Assembly: GCA_002335055.1 (NCBI GenBank) | Contig: DDCH01000014.1 | Coordinates: forward strand, 1-64,000 | Origin: Sulfurimonas sp. UBA2011 | GTDB lineage: Bacteria; Campylobacterota; Campylobacteria; Campylobacterales; Sulfurimonadaceae | Reading direction: 5' to 3' | DNA length: 64,000 nt | In this document: in pieces, positions 42,578-50,713 of the stretch | Layout: every line of letters begins with the position of its first letter | Numbering within the stretch: position 1 is the first letter of the stretch | The notes under the pieces: generated by a model | What the model saw: the letters and a program-made list of their open reading frames with translations, nothing else | The model's database searches: none | What the model was told of the DNA's origin: nothing | Made by a program: the position numbers and the translations under genes

Positions 42578-43243
42578 CTAGTATTCTAGCAAATCACTAT
42601 AATCATATTTAGAAAAGTCTAGGTAAAGCTTACCATTTTGCTTGATAACACGAACATCTTTACTATATACGGCTAAGAATCTTTTTTTAATTACTTTTTT
42701 CTGATAAGTTTCTAAATCAAGTGTTTTAAGATACTGTTTTAGTTCTATAATCTCTTGTTTGTTCTCAATAGTTTCTATTTCGTGAATTGTTTGGGACTCC
42801 TCAGCAGCTAGTTTAGCATTTACTAGTTCTAAAATACTTTTAAGTTGTTCATCTTTTGAACTATATACTTGCTCAATTTTTGCCATCTCATCACGTAACA
42901 TTTGTTCTTTATCATCTATAAGTTTATCTATCTTAGTTTCAAGTTGCAGTATTTTCTCTTTGAGTTGTTGATTTTCTTTTTGATAAAGTCCTAGTACCAT
43001 GGCAACTGTTGTTTTAGGTTTTGTAATTACAGCTATATTTGGTACTACTTTTTCTTTTGTAAGGGTATCTCGTTTAGCATGAATTTCACTTCTTAATTCT
43101 TGGTTTAATGAACTTTGTGGAACTATTATATATGTAATTGCATCCTCTATAATATAGTTAAGCTTTTTAGCACGAAGTTTTGAGTGGATCATCTCTTTTG
43201 ACATTTTAAAATGTTTAGAATACTCATCTACCGTTAATCTCAT
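42578..43243 (-). CDS. Coiled-coil protein with N-terminal helix-turn-helix-like region
   Basis: A 221-residue protein. The first 40 residues (LTVDEYSKHFKMSKEMIHSK, then a short beta element) resemble an excisionase/MerR-like winged helix. A long coiled coil covers about residues 85-165, and the C-terminal part ends with a small beta-rich region (VRVIKQNGKLYLDFSKYDY). The layout resembles DUF3972-type proteins of this phylum, a resemblance recalled rather than tested. The function is unknown; a structural DNA-binding role is possible. Confidence 0.6.
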   Translation of the reverse strand: MRLTVDEYSKHFKMSKEMIHSKLRAKKLNYIIEDAITYIIVPQSSLNQELRSEIHAKRDTLTKEKVVPNIAVITKPKTTVAMVLGLYQKENQQLKEKILQLETKIDKLIDDKEQMLRDEMAKIEQVYSSKDEQLKSILELVNAKLAAEESQTIHEIETIENKQEIIELKQYLKTLDLETYQKKVIKKRFLAVYSKDVRVIKQNGKLYLDFSKYDYSDLLEY

Positions 43244-43268
43244 CTTGTTCCTTTTATATAATTGAATT

Positions 43269-43718
43269 CTAGTTAATGTTTGGAGGATTAATGATCCCAG
43301 ACTTTCTCAACCAAATAAGACAGCCTTGTTTTTCATATCCATGTTTATCTTTAAAATGTTGTACAGTTGACTTTTTAAGTTCTCTTTTGGCGAGGAGAAC
43401 ATTGAGGCCATCACCTATAAAGTTTTTACTTCCTAGTATATCTTCAAACTCATTAATTTCACCAGTATCTGCAGCTATTCTTATCCCCTCAAAATCATTA
43501 TATTTTTAGAAATATGTTCTGAAAGTGCTTAAAACTTAAACCTAAAATAGGGCCAAACCCTTTGAAAAAGGTGTATTTGAATTAGCCAACATCTTTTGTA
43601 TCATTTTTTAAAAACTTTTTGTTAAAAACACTACAATCTCTAACTTCTGTGCTGATGTAAGTTGTGAGAAGTTGATAATGTCGATCAGAACTATATCAGT
43701 TGTAAGTATTTTTTTCAT
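43269..43718 (-). pseudogene. Decayed class III adenylate/guanylate cyclase-like gene
   Basis: The minus strand from ATG 43718 reads TTDIVLIDIINFSQLTSAQK, typical of the first strand and helix of class III cyclase domains (metal-binding Asp in IDIINFS). A TAA then interrupts KSF-KMIQKM. After further frame changes a segment reads YNDFEGIRIAADTGEI and then FEDILG, KNFIGDGLN, the second half of the catalytic core (the R-I-A-x-x-T-G-E and GDGLN patterns). Sequence that should lie between and after these blocks is missing. The last block ends with an intact-looking tail (GCLIWLRKSGIINPP). No single frame is open, so it is a pseudogene. It fills most of the 570 bases before fbaA. Confidence 0.65.
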
Positions 43719-43813
43719 TGTTTAATTTCGTTTTATTAGCATTTTAGCATAAAGTTCTTTTAAATGAACTTTTCAATATAATTACAAAATTAAATTTTTT
43801 GAGGTGAGTGTTT

Positions 43814-44893
43814 ATGAGTAATGGTATTTTAGATATTGTAAAACCCGGAGTTCTTTTTGGAAGAGATGTTCAAAAAGTGTATGAACATGCAAAAAAAGTT
43901 GGTTTTGCTATTCCAGCTGTTAATGTAGTGGGAACAGACTCTGTTAATGCAGTCCTAGAAGCTGCTGCAAAAGTAAACTCTCCTATAATTATTCAGTTTA
44001 GTAATGGTGGATCATCTTACTATGCTGGAAAGGGTTTGAGTAATGAGAATGAAAAAGCTGCGATTGTAGGTGCTATCTCTGGTGCTCTTCATACTCATAT
44101 GATGGCGGAAGCTTATGGTGTTGCGGTTATTCTTCATACTGACCATGCAGCAAAAAAATTACTTCCTTGGATAGATGCACTTCTTGATGCTGGTGAAGCA
44201 CACTTCGCTAAAGAGGGTAAACCACTCTTTTCATCACATATGCTTGACCTCTCAGAAGAGCCATTAGATTACAACATCTCTACTTGTAAAGCATACTTAG
44301 AACGTATGAGCAAAATCGGTATGAGTATAGAGATAGAACTTGGCTGTACAGGTGGGGAAGAAGATGGTGTTGATAACACTGACATGGATAATTCACTTCT
44401 TTATACGCAACCTGAAGATGTATGTGAAGCTTACGAGGTTTTAGGTGCAGTATCCCCTCACTTCACTATCGCTGCTTCATTTGGAAATGTTCATGGCGTT
44501 TACAAACCAGGTAATGTTTCACTTACTCCAAAAATCCTAGATAATTCTCAAAAGTTTATCAATGAAAAACATGGAACGAGTAATAAACCAGTTAACTTTG
44601 TTTTTCATGGTGGATCAGGTTCTCTCGCATCTGAAATAGCTGAATCAATCGGTTATGGCGTTATAAAAATGAATATTGATACAGATACTCAGTGGGCTAC
44701 ATGGCTTGGGACTAAGGACTATGTTAAAAAACATAATGATTACTTACAGTCTCAGATAGGAAACCCTGATGGCGAAGATAAACCAAACAAAAAGTACTAT
44801 GATCCTCGTAAATGGTTACGTGCTGGACAAGAGACTCTTGTAGATAGAGTTGTTCAAGCTTTTAAAGATTTAAACGCGATGGACAGAAACTAG
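43814..44893 (+). CDS. fbaA: Fructose-bisphosphate aldolase class II
   Basis: Zinc-dependent aldolase of glycolysis and gluconeogenesis. The 359-residue product begins at the ATG at 43814, preceded by GAGG; a GTG two codons upstream also opens the frame. Zinc and catalytic elements are visible: LHTDHAAKK, SSHMLDLSEE, ELGCTGGEEDG, FGNVHGVYKPG and VFHGGSGS. The length matches the E. coli FbaA subgroup. In an autotroph it would also serve hexose synthesis. It lies 4.1 kb before the PEB4-like isomerase, a neighbour in Campylobacter. Confidence 0.96.
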   Translation: MSNGILDIVKPGVLFGRDVQKVYEHAKKVGFAIPAVNVVGTDSVNAVLEAAAKVNSPIIIQFSNGGSSYYAGKGLSNENEKAAIVGAISGALHTHMMAEAYGVAVILHTDHAAKKLLPWIDALLDAGEAHFAKEGKPLFSSHMLDLSEEPLDYNISTCKAYLERMSKIGMSIEIELGCTGGEEDGVDNTDMDNSLLYTQPEDVCEAYEVLGAVSPHFTIAASFGNVHGVYKPGNVSLTPKILDNSQKFINEKHGTSNKPVNFVFHGGSGSLASEIAESIGYGVIKMNIDTDTQWATWLGTKDYVKKHNDYLQSQIGNPDGEDKPNKKYYDPRKWLRAGQETLVDRVVQAFKDLNAMDRN

Positions 44894-44918
44894 AACCTCT
44901 AGTATGCTTAGGACAAAA

Positions 44919-45158
44919 ATGAGTGAAATAAAATTAACAGTTGATGAAAAAAATATAAAAATAGTGCTCAGTATTTTAAATAATTTAAAAAGTGGACTTA
45001 TTAGTTCTATAAAAACTGATTCTAAAGCTTCAATACAAAAAACACAGTATAAACCTCAAAGTAAAGGTGTTATATATGAGCATGAATCAGGTGAGAATGA
45101 TACTAAGGGTAAGTACTCTGCTTCTGCTTATAAAGAGAGACTAAAGCGCAAGCACTAG
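44919..45158 (+). CDS. Small protein of unknown function
   Basis: A 79-residue protein that I do not recognise. The ATG at 44919 is preceded by AGGA at suitable distance; the frame opens at 44904. The N-terminal half (EIKLTVDEKNIKIVLSILNN) forms a beta-helix pattern and the C-terminal half is polar, Lys/Ser-rich and probably disordered. It follows fbaA by 25 bases in the same direction. Confidence 0.5.
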   Translation: MSEIKLTVDEKNIKIVLSILNNLKSGLISSIKTDSKASIQKTQYKPQSKGVIYEHESGENDTKGKYSASAYKERLKRKH

Positions 45159-45166
45159 TTTCTTTC

Positions 45167-45337
45167 TTATCTCTTATCTTCTTCTTTGATGATTTTGAGT
45201 ATTAGTACAATGAGCTTATCTTCAGAGCCCTTCATTTTATCATCATCTTTTAGTTGTTTATTGGGTAAGAAAGCCCATATCTTCCATATACTTAGTGTTA
45301 AAAAAAGTAACATACGTGTTTTGATATCGACTTCCAT
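45167..45337 (-). CDS. Small single-helix membrane protein (56 residues)
   Basis: An intact minus-strand frame of 57 codons, too short for usual gene-calling cut-offs. A hydrophobic helix (RMLLFLTLSIWKIWAFLP, residues 8-25) is followed by a very charged segment (KQLKDDDKMKGSEDK) and an amphipathic C-terminal helix. The pattern of an N-terminal membrane anchor with a charged tail is protein-like. No strong ribosome site is seen before the ATG at 45337, so expression is uncertain. It is convergent with the gene ending at 45158. Confidence 0.4.
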   Translation of the reverse strand: MEVDIKTRMLLFLTLSIWKIWAFLPNKQLKDDDKMKGSEDKLIVLILKIIKEEDKR

Positions 45338-45393
45338 TTATAACCATGTTTGCCAATATAATAATTATAGGCTATTTAGGATAAAATTGCATT

Positions 45394-46101
45394 ATGAATG
45401 ATAAAGTATTTACAAAACCGATAAAAAAACAGTTTGAATTTGATGAAGAAGTCGCAGCCGTTTTTGACGATATGTTAGAACGCAGTGTTCCTTTTTATAA
45501 AGAGAGCCAAAAAATCACACAATTTTTTACACATAAAAATTTAACTGAGGGTGGAATTGTTTATGATTTGGGATGCTCTACAGCTTCTCTTTTACTAAAC
45601 ATACATAGAGATTTAAGTGTAAACGCTAGTTTAGTAGGCTTAGATAATTCAGAAGCTATGCTCAAACAAGCTCGTCGTAAATGTGAAGCTTATGGTGCAG
45701 ATATCGAAGTTGTAAATGCTGATATCTTAGAGTACGAGTATAAAGAGGCTGATGTTTTTATCAGTAACTATACTCTGCAGTTTATCAGACCACTTGTTCG
45801 TGAAGAACTTGTTAAAAAAATCGCACTTAATTTAAAGACTGAGGGTGTGTTTATATTTAGTGAAAAAGTGATTAGTCATGAATCAAAACTAAACAAAGAC
45901 CTTATAGAATGTTACTATGATTTTAAGAAAACACAAGGGTATTCCGAGTATGAGATAATGCAAAAACGCGAGGCATTAGAGAATGTACTTGTTCCTTATA
46001 GTGAAGAAGAGAACATAAAAATGGCGAAAAATGCAGGTTTTAAACACTGTGAAGTGCTTTTTCGTTGGGCAAACTTTGCGACTTTTATAGCCGTAAAGTA
46101 A
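45394..46101 (+). CDS. cmoA: Carboxy-S-adenosyl-L-methionine synthase
   Basis: Makes carboxy-SAM from SAM and prephenate for the cmo5U34 tRNA wobble modification. The 235-residue protein shows the CmoA N-terminus (FEFDEEVAAVFDDMLERSVPFY), motif I YDLGCSTASLL, LVGLDNSEAML and the FISNYTLQF and FIFSEKV segments typical of CmoA. cmoB is not in the window. Its end overlaps a convergent 47-residue gene. Confidence 0.93.
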   Translation: MNDKVFTKPIKKQFEFDEEVAAVFDDMLERSVPFYKESQKITQFFTHKNLTEGGIVYDLGCSTASLLLNIHRDLSVNASLVGLDNSEAMLKQARRKCEAYGADIEVVNADILEYEYKEADVFISNYTLQFIRPLVREELVKKIALNLKTEGVFIFSEKVISHESKLNKDLIECYYDFKKTQGYSEYEIMQKREALENVLVPYSEEENIKMAKNAGFKHCEVLFRWANFATFIAVK

Positions 46102-46228
46102 TTACTTGCTTTTGTCTTTTATCATCTGTCCCAAAAATCTTAGCACCGATACTATCAACACTAAAGACAACAACACCAACACCAATAATGCTAGTGATTA
46201 CAAAAAATACAATTAATCCTGTGCTCAT
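46085..46228 (-). CDS. Small single-helix membrane protein (47 residues)
   Basis: A 48-codon frame starting at ATG 46228 with AAAGGAG about six bases upstream, a strong ribosome site. One hydrophobic helix spans about residues 4-23 (rich in Ile, Val, Gly and Phe), followed by a short charged tail containing GTDDKRQKQ. It is below normal gene-calling limits. It lies 12 bases downstream of a small lipoprotein gene in the same direction, so the two are probably co-expressed. Its 3' end overlaps cmoA by 17 bases. The function is unknown. Confidence 0.6.
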   Translation of the reverse strand: MSTGLIVFFVITSIIGVGVVVFSVDSIGAKIFGTDDKRQKQVITLRL

Positions 46229-46240
46229 CTTTAGTCTCCT

Positions 46241-46459
46241 TTAGTAAACATTTTCAGTAGGTTCAGGCTTTTTTTTCTTTAAAGCTTCGCCAATCTCTTT
46301 ATAAGTAATAATATCATCTTTGCCACACTCTTTGTGGTAATAGCCTTGAAGATCGTAATACTCTTTACAATCACTATAATACTTTGCAGATATACCATGC
46401 TTGTTCACACAGCCACTAAAGAGTATACTTACCATTATTAAAAGACTTATTTTTATCAT
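46241..46459 (-). CDS. Small lipoprotein of unknown function
   Basis: A 72-residue protein with a lipoprotein signal: a basic start, hydrophobic residues 4-15 and a lipobox ending FSGC (Cys17). The mature part is short, with three more cysteines (including CKEYYDLQGYYHKEC) that could form a disulfide, and a Lys/Pro-rich C-terminus. It lies between nth and the 47-residue membrane protein gene in one direction. The function is unknown. Confidence 0.65.
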   Translation of the reverse strand: MIKISLLIMVSILFSGCVNKHGISAKYYSDCKEYYDLQGYYHKECGKDDIITYKEIGEALKKKKPEPTENVY

Positions 46460-46483
46460 ATTTATTTGTAGTATTTTTTATAC

Positions 46484-47137
46484 CTAAACTTTAAAAGTTT
46501 CTTTTGTTTTACAAAACTCAGTTAAAAAACATTTCTCGCAGTCTGGATTTTTAGCCTTACATATATAGCGACCAAATAATACCATACCTTGATGCAATGC
46601 ATGTAGATCATTTTTAAACTTTTTAACAAGTGTAGCCTCTGTGGCAATAGCTGTTTTATCATCACTAAGTCCAAGTCTATGTGCAACACGAAATACATGA
46701 GTGTCAACAGCCATAAGGTTTGCCCCTGTGTACTCTATCATTACAACATTCGCAGTTTTTTGACCAACTCCTGCAAGTGTTTGTAACTCTTTTGTATCTA
46801 GTGGCACTTCTCCACCGTACACTTCTTCAACTCTTTGTGCCATAAGAATGATATTTTTTGCTTTATTGTTAAAAAATGAACATGAATTGATAAAAGACTT
46901 AACATCATCAAGCTCTGCATTTGCTAATTCTTTTGTTCCTGGGTATTTTTCAAATAGAGGCGGAGTTAAAATATTTACTCGCTTATCGGTGCACTGAGCA
47001 GAGAGTGCAACTGCTACAACTAACTCATAAGCATTTGTATAAGAAAGTTCAGTTACAGCATCATCATAACGCTCAATAAAGAGCTGATGAATTGCTAAAA
47101 TTTCTTTTTTTGTGGCTTTTTTTACTTTTTTTATCAT
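46484..47137 (-). CDS. nth: Endonuclease III
   Basis: DNA glycosylase/AP lyase that removes oxidised pyrimidines. The 217-residue protein has the helix-hairpin-helix LAGVGQKTANVV with the catalytic Lys, the catalytic Asp in AVDTHVFRVAHRLG, and the C-terminal iron-sulfur motif C-x6-C-x2-C-x5-C (starting CKAKNPDC). Near nth, Campylobacter carries peb4 and fba; both are also close by here. Confidence 0.96.
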   Translation of the reverse strand: MIKKVKKATKKEILAIHQLFIERYDDAVTELSYTNAYELVVAVALSAQCTDKRVNILTPPLFEKYPGTKELANAELDDVKSFINSCSFFNNKAKNIILMAQRVEEVYGGEVPLDTKELQTLAGVGQKTANVVMIEYTGANLMAVDTHVFRVAHRLGLSDDKTAIATEATLVKKFKNDLHALHQGMVLFGRYICKAKNPDCEKCFLTEFCKTKETFKV

Positions 47138-47201
47138 AACGGTAGTTTAGCATTGTTTATGATATAATCAACTAAAATTATTTAAGACACAAAAAATATT
47201 A

Positions 47202-48662
47202 ATGGGTGTTCTTCCACTGTTCTCATTAAAAAAAACAAAAAAACATCCTATGCAAACAGACACTAAACTTCTGTTTGAGCAGTACCTAGATAAAGGGTTT
47301 TATTCTGGCATTGTAGACAATTCTAAATCTATGATGTTATACTTTTTTCAAGGTAAGGGTTGGATTGGCGCCAATAAAACTTTTTTTAAAAAGATGAAAT
47401 ATAAAGATATAGATGAATTTATAACACAAAACGATAGTGTGAGAGACCTATTTTTAAGTGAAAATGAAGAGATATTTACAGAGTCTGATAAGTCATGGTT
47501 CGATTATATAAAAAAGTATGACAGTTCGGGTTATCGCATAACTATTTCCCAAGACAGAGGGGCTGTTGCAATAATAGGTGCTAAATGTCATGCTTCAATA
47601 AAAAACAAAATTTTTTATATCTTAGAACTTGAAGATGTAACAAAATTATATAATGCAGAGTTAAAAACAAAAGAAGTTGAAAAATTAAAAACACGGTTTT
47701 TAGCTAATATTGGACATGAATTTCGTACTCCTATGAATGGTGTTTTAGGTTTTATAGAGCTTTTTAGACAAACATCATTAGATGCAGATCAAAGTGAATA
47801 TATCAATATGATAAGTAAGTCTTCTACAAGTCTTATGAACAATATTGAAACACTTTTAGAACTTTCACAACTCCAAGGTGGACGTTTAGAAATAGACTCG
47901 TATGAGTTCAATATATTACCCGAGATGGAAAAATTAGCCTACAGTTTTTATAAGATAGGAATGGACAAGGGTGTAAAGGTACTAACTTTTATAGATCCTA
48001 AACTACCACAAGAACTCTATACTGATGCAAAAAAAATCAATCAAATCATGTTCTCTCTTATTCAAAATGCTGTTAAGTTTACACCACTAGGTGGTAAGGT
48101 TATCATTGAGGTAAAACTACTTAAACGCCAAAAAAATGGTGACTGTAGCATAGGCTTTGGAGTAAGAGATAATGGTAAAGGTATCTCACTAGAGCAAATA
48201 GCACTTATTAATGAACCTTTTACAACAGGCTCGTATGCAGATGAGAGACTAGGAGTTGGTCTTGCTCTCTCTCATGGTTTAGTAGAACTCTTTGGTTCAG
48301 AACTTCGTATTCAGTCAAAAGAAGATGCAGGGACTTATGTGAATTTTGTTCTTAACTTCAAAGGTGCACGTGGACAAAACTATAAAATGATGCCAAAGAG
48401 AAAAGTGAAGGTTCTTTTACTAGATCAAAAGAAAGTCGAAGAAGCAAACTTTTTGACTATATACCTATGCTCTTTTGCCTTAGATGTTGTAAAATCAAAG
48501 CAACTTGATAAAAATGTTTATGAGGGTATTGATGCTTTATTTGTAGCAAATCAAAATGATTCTTCTTGGATGCTAGAATTGAGTAAATACTCCAAAAGCA
48601 CACCTGTAGTATTATTACTTGAAGAAGAAGAAAAACTACAAACTAAATGCACTTGTAGTTGA
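47202..48662 (+). CDS. Sensor histidine kinase, truncated former hybrid kinase
   Basis: A 486-residue cytoplasmic kinase. Residues about 20-155 form a PAS-like sensory region, the HisKA domain carries the phospho-acceptor His172 (FLANIGHEFRTPMNG), and the HATPase domain has the N box (LIQNAVKFTP), RDNGKGIS and GVGLALSHGL. After it, about residues 405-480 look like a degenerate receiver-like domain. The frame ends at a TGA just where a second receiver domain should start; that domain is present downstream in another frame and is broken. The kinase core itself appears functional. Signal and partner are unknown. Confidence 0.8.
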   Translation: MGVLPLFSLKKTKKHPMQTDTKLLFEQYLDKGFYSGIVDNSKSMMLYFFQGKGWIGANKTFFKKMKYKDIDEFITQNDSVRDLFLSENEEIFTESDKSWFDYIKKYDSSGYRITISQDRGAVAIIGAKCHASIKNKIFYILELEDVTKLYNAELKTKEVEKLKTRFLANIGHEFRTPMNGVLGFIELFRQTSLDADQSEYINMISKSSTSLMNNIETLLELSQLQGGRLEIDSYEFNILPEMEKLAYSFYKIGMDKGVKVLTFIDPKLPQELYTDAKKINQIMFSLIQNAVKFTPLGGKVIIEVKLLKRQKNGDCSIGFGVRDNGKGISLEQIALINEPFTTGSYADERLGVGLALSHGLVELFGSELRIQSKEDAGTYVNFVLNFKGARGQNYKMMPKRKVKVLLLDQKKVEEANFLTIYLCSFALDVVKSKQLDKNVYEGIDALFVANQNDSSWMLELSKYSKSTPVVLLLEEEEKLQTKCTCS

Positions 48663-48936
48663 AGAGAACCTTATTAATCAAAGACTTATACAGATACTAC
48701 TTCAAGGCTAGAATATCTCTGTAGTTACAGCCTCTAATGGTATAGAAGCCACTAGAGATATTAAGCAAAACATGAATATAAATAAACTAACACCAATAAT
48801 AGCTTTAACAGCGATGGCAATGGAAGGTGATAAGGAGATGCTTATGGAGAGTGGCCTTGATGATTATATGGCTAAACCTCTCACACGAGATAAACTTGAA
48901 GATATGCTCAATAAGTATCTAAAGACAAGAGCATAA
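48640..48936 (+). pseudogene. Broken receiver domain of the hybrid kinase
   Basis: In the +1 frame relative to the kinase gene the DNA reads LNALVVEENLINQRLIQILL, the start of a receiver domain, then meets a TAG at 48709-48711. After it the same frame continues ISVVTASNGIEATRDIKQNM, where sequence with the phospho-acceptor Asp (usually FMDIxMPxMDG) is missing between SNG and IEATR. It then runs TPIIALTAMAMEGD and DDYMAKPLTRDKLEDM to a TAA at 48936. The frameshift, stop and internal deletion together abolish it. The acidic pocket reads EE rather than the usual ED. Confidence 0.8.
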
Positions 48937-49002
48937 TCCCTACTGTTTAATAACTATTAGTTAATTCGTAATAAACTCACTTTATAAAACAAAGGAATAC
49001 GA

Positions 49003-49833
49003 ATGAAACTAGCTACAAAAATTTTATCCGCAGTATTATTAACAGGAGTTGTTGCTTTAGCTAATACTCTTGTAACAGTAAATGGAAAAGCAATTACACA
49101 ACAAGCAGTTAATACAGAGCTAATGAATGCTACTCAAGGAAGATTCAACCAAGTGCCTGCTGAGAAACAAGCTGAATTTAGACAACAAGTACTTCAACAA
49201 CTTATAGGTAAAGAACTTATCTATGGTGATGCAAAAAAGACAGGTGTTTTAAAAACTAAAGAATATAAAGAAGAATACAAAAAACTTGAAGAACGTATGA
49301 AAAAAGAGCTTGCTATTCGAGTATGGCAGAAAAAAGTTGTAGATGATATTAAAATTTCAGATATTACACTTAAAGATTATTATAATAAAAACAAAGAAGA
49401 ATTTAACGAAAAAGAAGCAGTACATGCTCGTCATATTTTAGTCAAAGAAGAGGTAGATGCTAAAGTAATTATTAATGAATTAAAACCTTTAAGTGGTCAG
49501 AAGTTACAAGCAAAATTTGAAGAATTAGCAAAGAGTAGATCTACAGGACCTAGTGGATCAAAAGGTGGGGACTTAGGTTTCTTTGCTCAAGGACGAATGG
49601 TTCCTGCATTTAATGATAAAGTATTTACTATGAATGTTGGTACTATCACAATGACACCTGTAAAAACTCAGTTTGGTTACCATATTATTTATCTTCAAGA
49701 AAAAAATAATGCAGCAACTAAAAGTTTTAAAGATGTTAAACCTTCTATAGAACAACGTCTAAAGATGGAAAAATTCAAGTCAGTAATGCAATCAAAAATG
49801 GCAGCACTTCAGAAAAAAGCTACGATCAAGTAG
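49003..49833 (+). CDS. PEB4/SurA-type periplasmic peptidyl-prolyl isomerase
   Basis: A 276-residue exported parvulin with a Sec signal (about residues 1-20). It has a SurA-like chaperone N-domain (about 21-130) and a parvulin domain (about 138-235: HARHILVKEE, then GGDLGFFAQGRMVPAF and QFGYHIIYL), followed by a C-terminal helix. It corresponds to Campylobacter PEB4/CBF2, which assists outer-membrane protein folding. AAAGGA precedes the ATG. It lies downstream of the damaged kinase and before a PLP enzyme. Confidence 0.9.
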   Translation: MKLATKILSAVLLTGVVALANTLVTVNGKAITQQAVNTELMNATQGRFNQVPAEKQAEFRQQVLQQLIGKELIYGDAKKTGVLKTKEYKEEYKKLEERMKKELAIRVWQKKVVDDIKISDITLKDYYNKNKEEFNEKEAVHARHILVKEEVDAKVIINELKPLSGQKLQAKFEELAKSRSTGPSGSKGGDLGFFAQGRMVPAFNDKVFTMNVGTITMTPVKTQFGYHIIYLQEKNNAATKSFKDVKPSIEQRLKMEKFKSVMQSKMAALQKKATIK

Positions 49834-49843
49834 ATAATCACTT

Positions 49844-50713
49844 TTGAACTATACTCTTTCTCCTATCTCTAAAATCACTTTAGAAGGACGGGAGTTTTTT
49901 ATAAAAAGAGATGAGACTATAGACCCTTATCTCTCTGGAAATAAATACAGAAAACTCTATACTCTTTTAGAAACTCCCAAAAATAAATTTACAAAACTTA
50001 TCTCTTATGGTGGCACGCAATCAAATGCAATGCTTGCACTTGCAGCAATATGTAAAAATAAAGAGTGGCAGTTTATCTACTACACTAAAACAATCAGTCC
50101 AGTTATAAAAAAACAAGAATACGGAAATTATTATGAAGCACTCTCTCTTGGTATGGACATAGTAGAGCTTGAGTATGACTTATATAAAGAGTATATTGCA
50201 GGACTGCGTGTAGACTTAGATGAGAAGATTTTACTTATAGACCAGGGTGGTGCAGATACAAGGGCAAAAGAGGGACTAGAAGTATTAGCAAGAGAGTTAA
50301 GAGAACAGTTTAAAGAAAAAGAATATTTAGATATAAAAGCTATAGCTACACCTTCAGGAACAGGAACTACAGCACTCTACCTTGCACTCTCTTTACCTGA
50401 GTATACAATTTATACAACACCGTGTATAGGTAGTGTAGGCTATCTAAAAGAGCAGATGTTAGCACTCCATAAAATCCCTAAAAACTTAATTATTTTAGAA
50501 CCTAAAAAAAAGTATCATTTTGCAAAATTATATGATGAGTTCTTTGATATATACAAAAGACTTAAGGAAAGTGGTGTAGAGTTTGATTTATTATATGCAC
50601 CCTCTATGTGGTTATCTCTCTTAGAAAATACTAGAGAGAGTGTTTTATATATACATAGCGGAGGATTGAGTGGTAATAGAAGTATGCTTGAGCGTTACAA
50701 GCGTAAAAATTAA
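49844..50713 (+). CDS. D-cysteine desulfhydrase / ACC deaminase-like PLP enzyme
   Basis: A 289-residue fold-type II PLP enzyme. The PLP lysine lies in SGNKYRKL (Lys34), followed by SYGGTQSNAMLALA, a phosphate-contact segment, and the tail LYIHSGGLSGN. It is shorter than typical members (about 330 residues). The family includes ACC deaminase and D-cysteine desulfhydrase, which release ammonia and keto acids; which substrate this one uses cannot be told. It starts with TTG, ten bases after the isomerase gene, and overlaps the convergent nitroreductase gene by four bases. Confidence 0.75.
   Translation: MNYTLSPISKITLEGREFFIKRDETIDPYLSGNKYRKLYTLLETPKNKFTKLISYGGTQSNAMLALAAICKNKEWQFIYYTKTISPVIKKQEYGNYYEALSLGMDIVELEYDLYKEYIAGLRVDLDEKILLIDQGGADTRAKEGLEVLARELREQFKEKEYLDIKAIATPSGTGTTALYLALSLPEYTIYTTPCIGSVGYLKEQMLALHKIPKNLIILEPKKKYHFAKLYDEFFDIYKRLKESGVEFDLLYAPSMWLSLLENTRESVLYIHSGGLSGNRSMLERYKRKN

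Noticed and set aside
39934..43718. A possible mobile or defence island around the NERD-like ATPase, HTH pair and cyclase remnant
   Set aside because: No integrase, transposase, terminal repeats, tRNA-end duplication or phage genes are visible, and HU, msrB and fbaA are interleaved.
45160..45401. A plus-strand 71-codon frame downstream of the small fbaA-linked gene
   Set aside because: It lacks a ribosome site and overlaps the better-looking minus-strand 56-residue frame and the cmoA start region.
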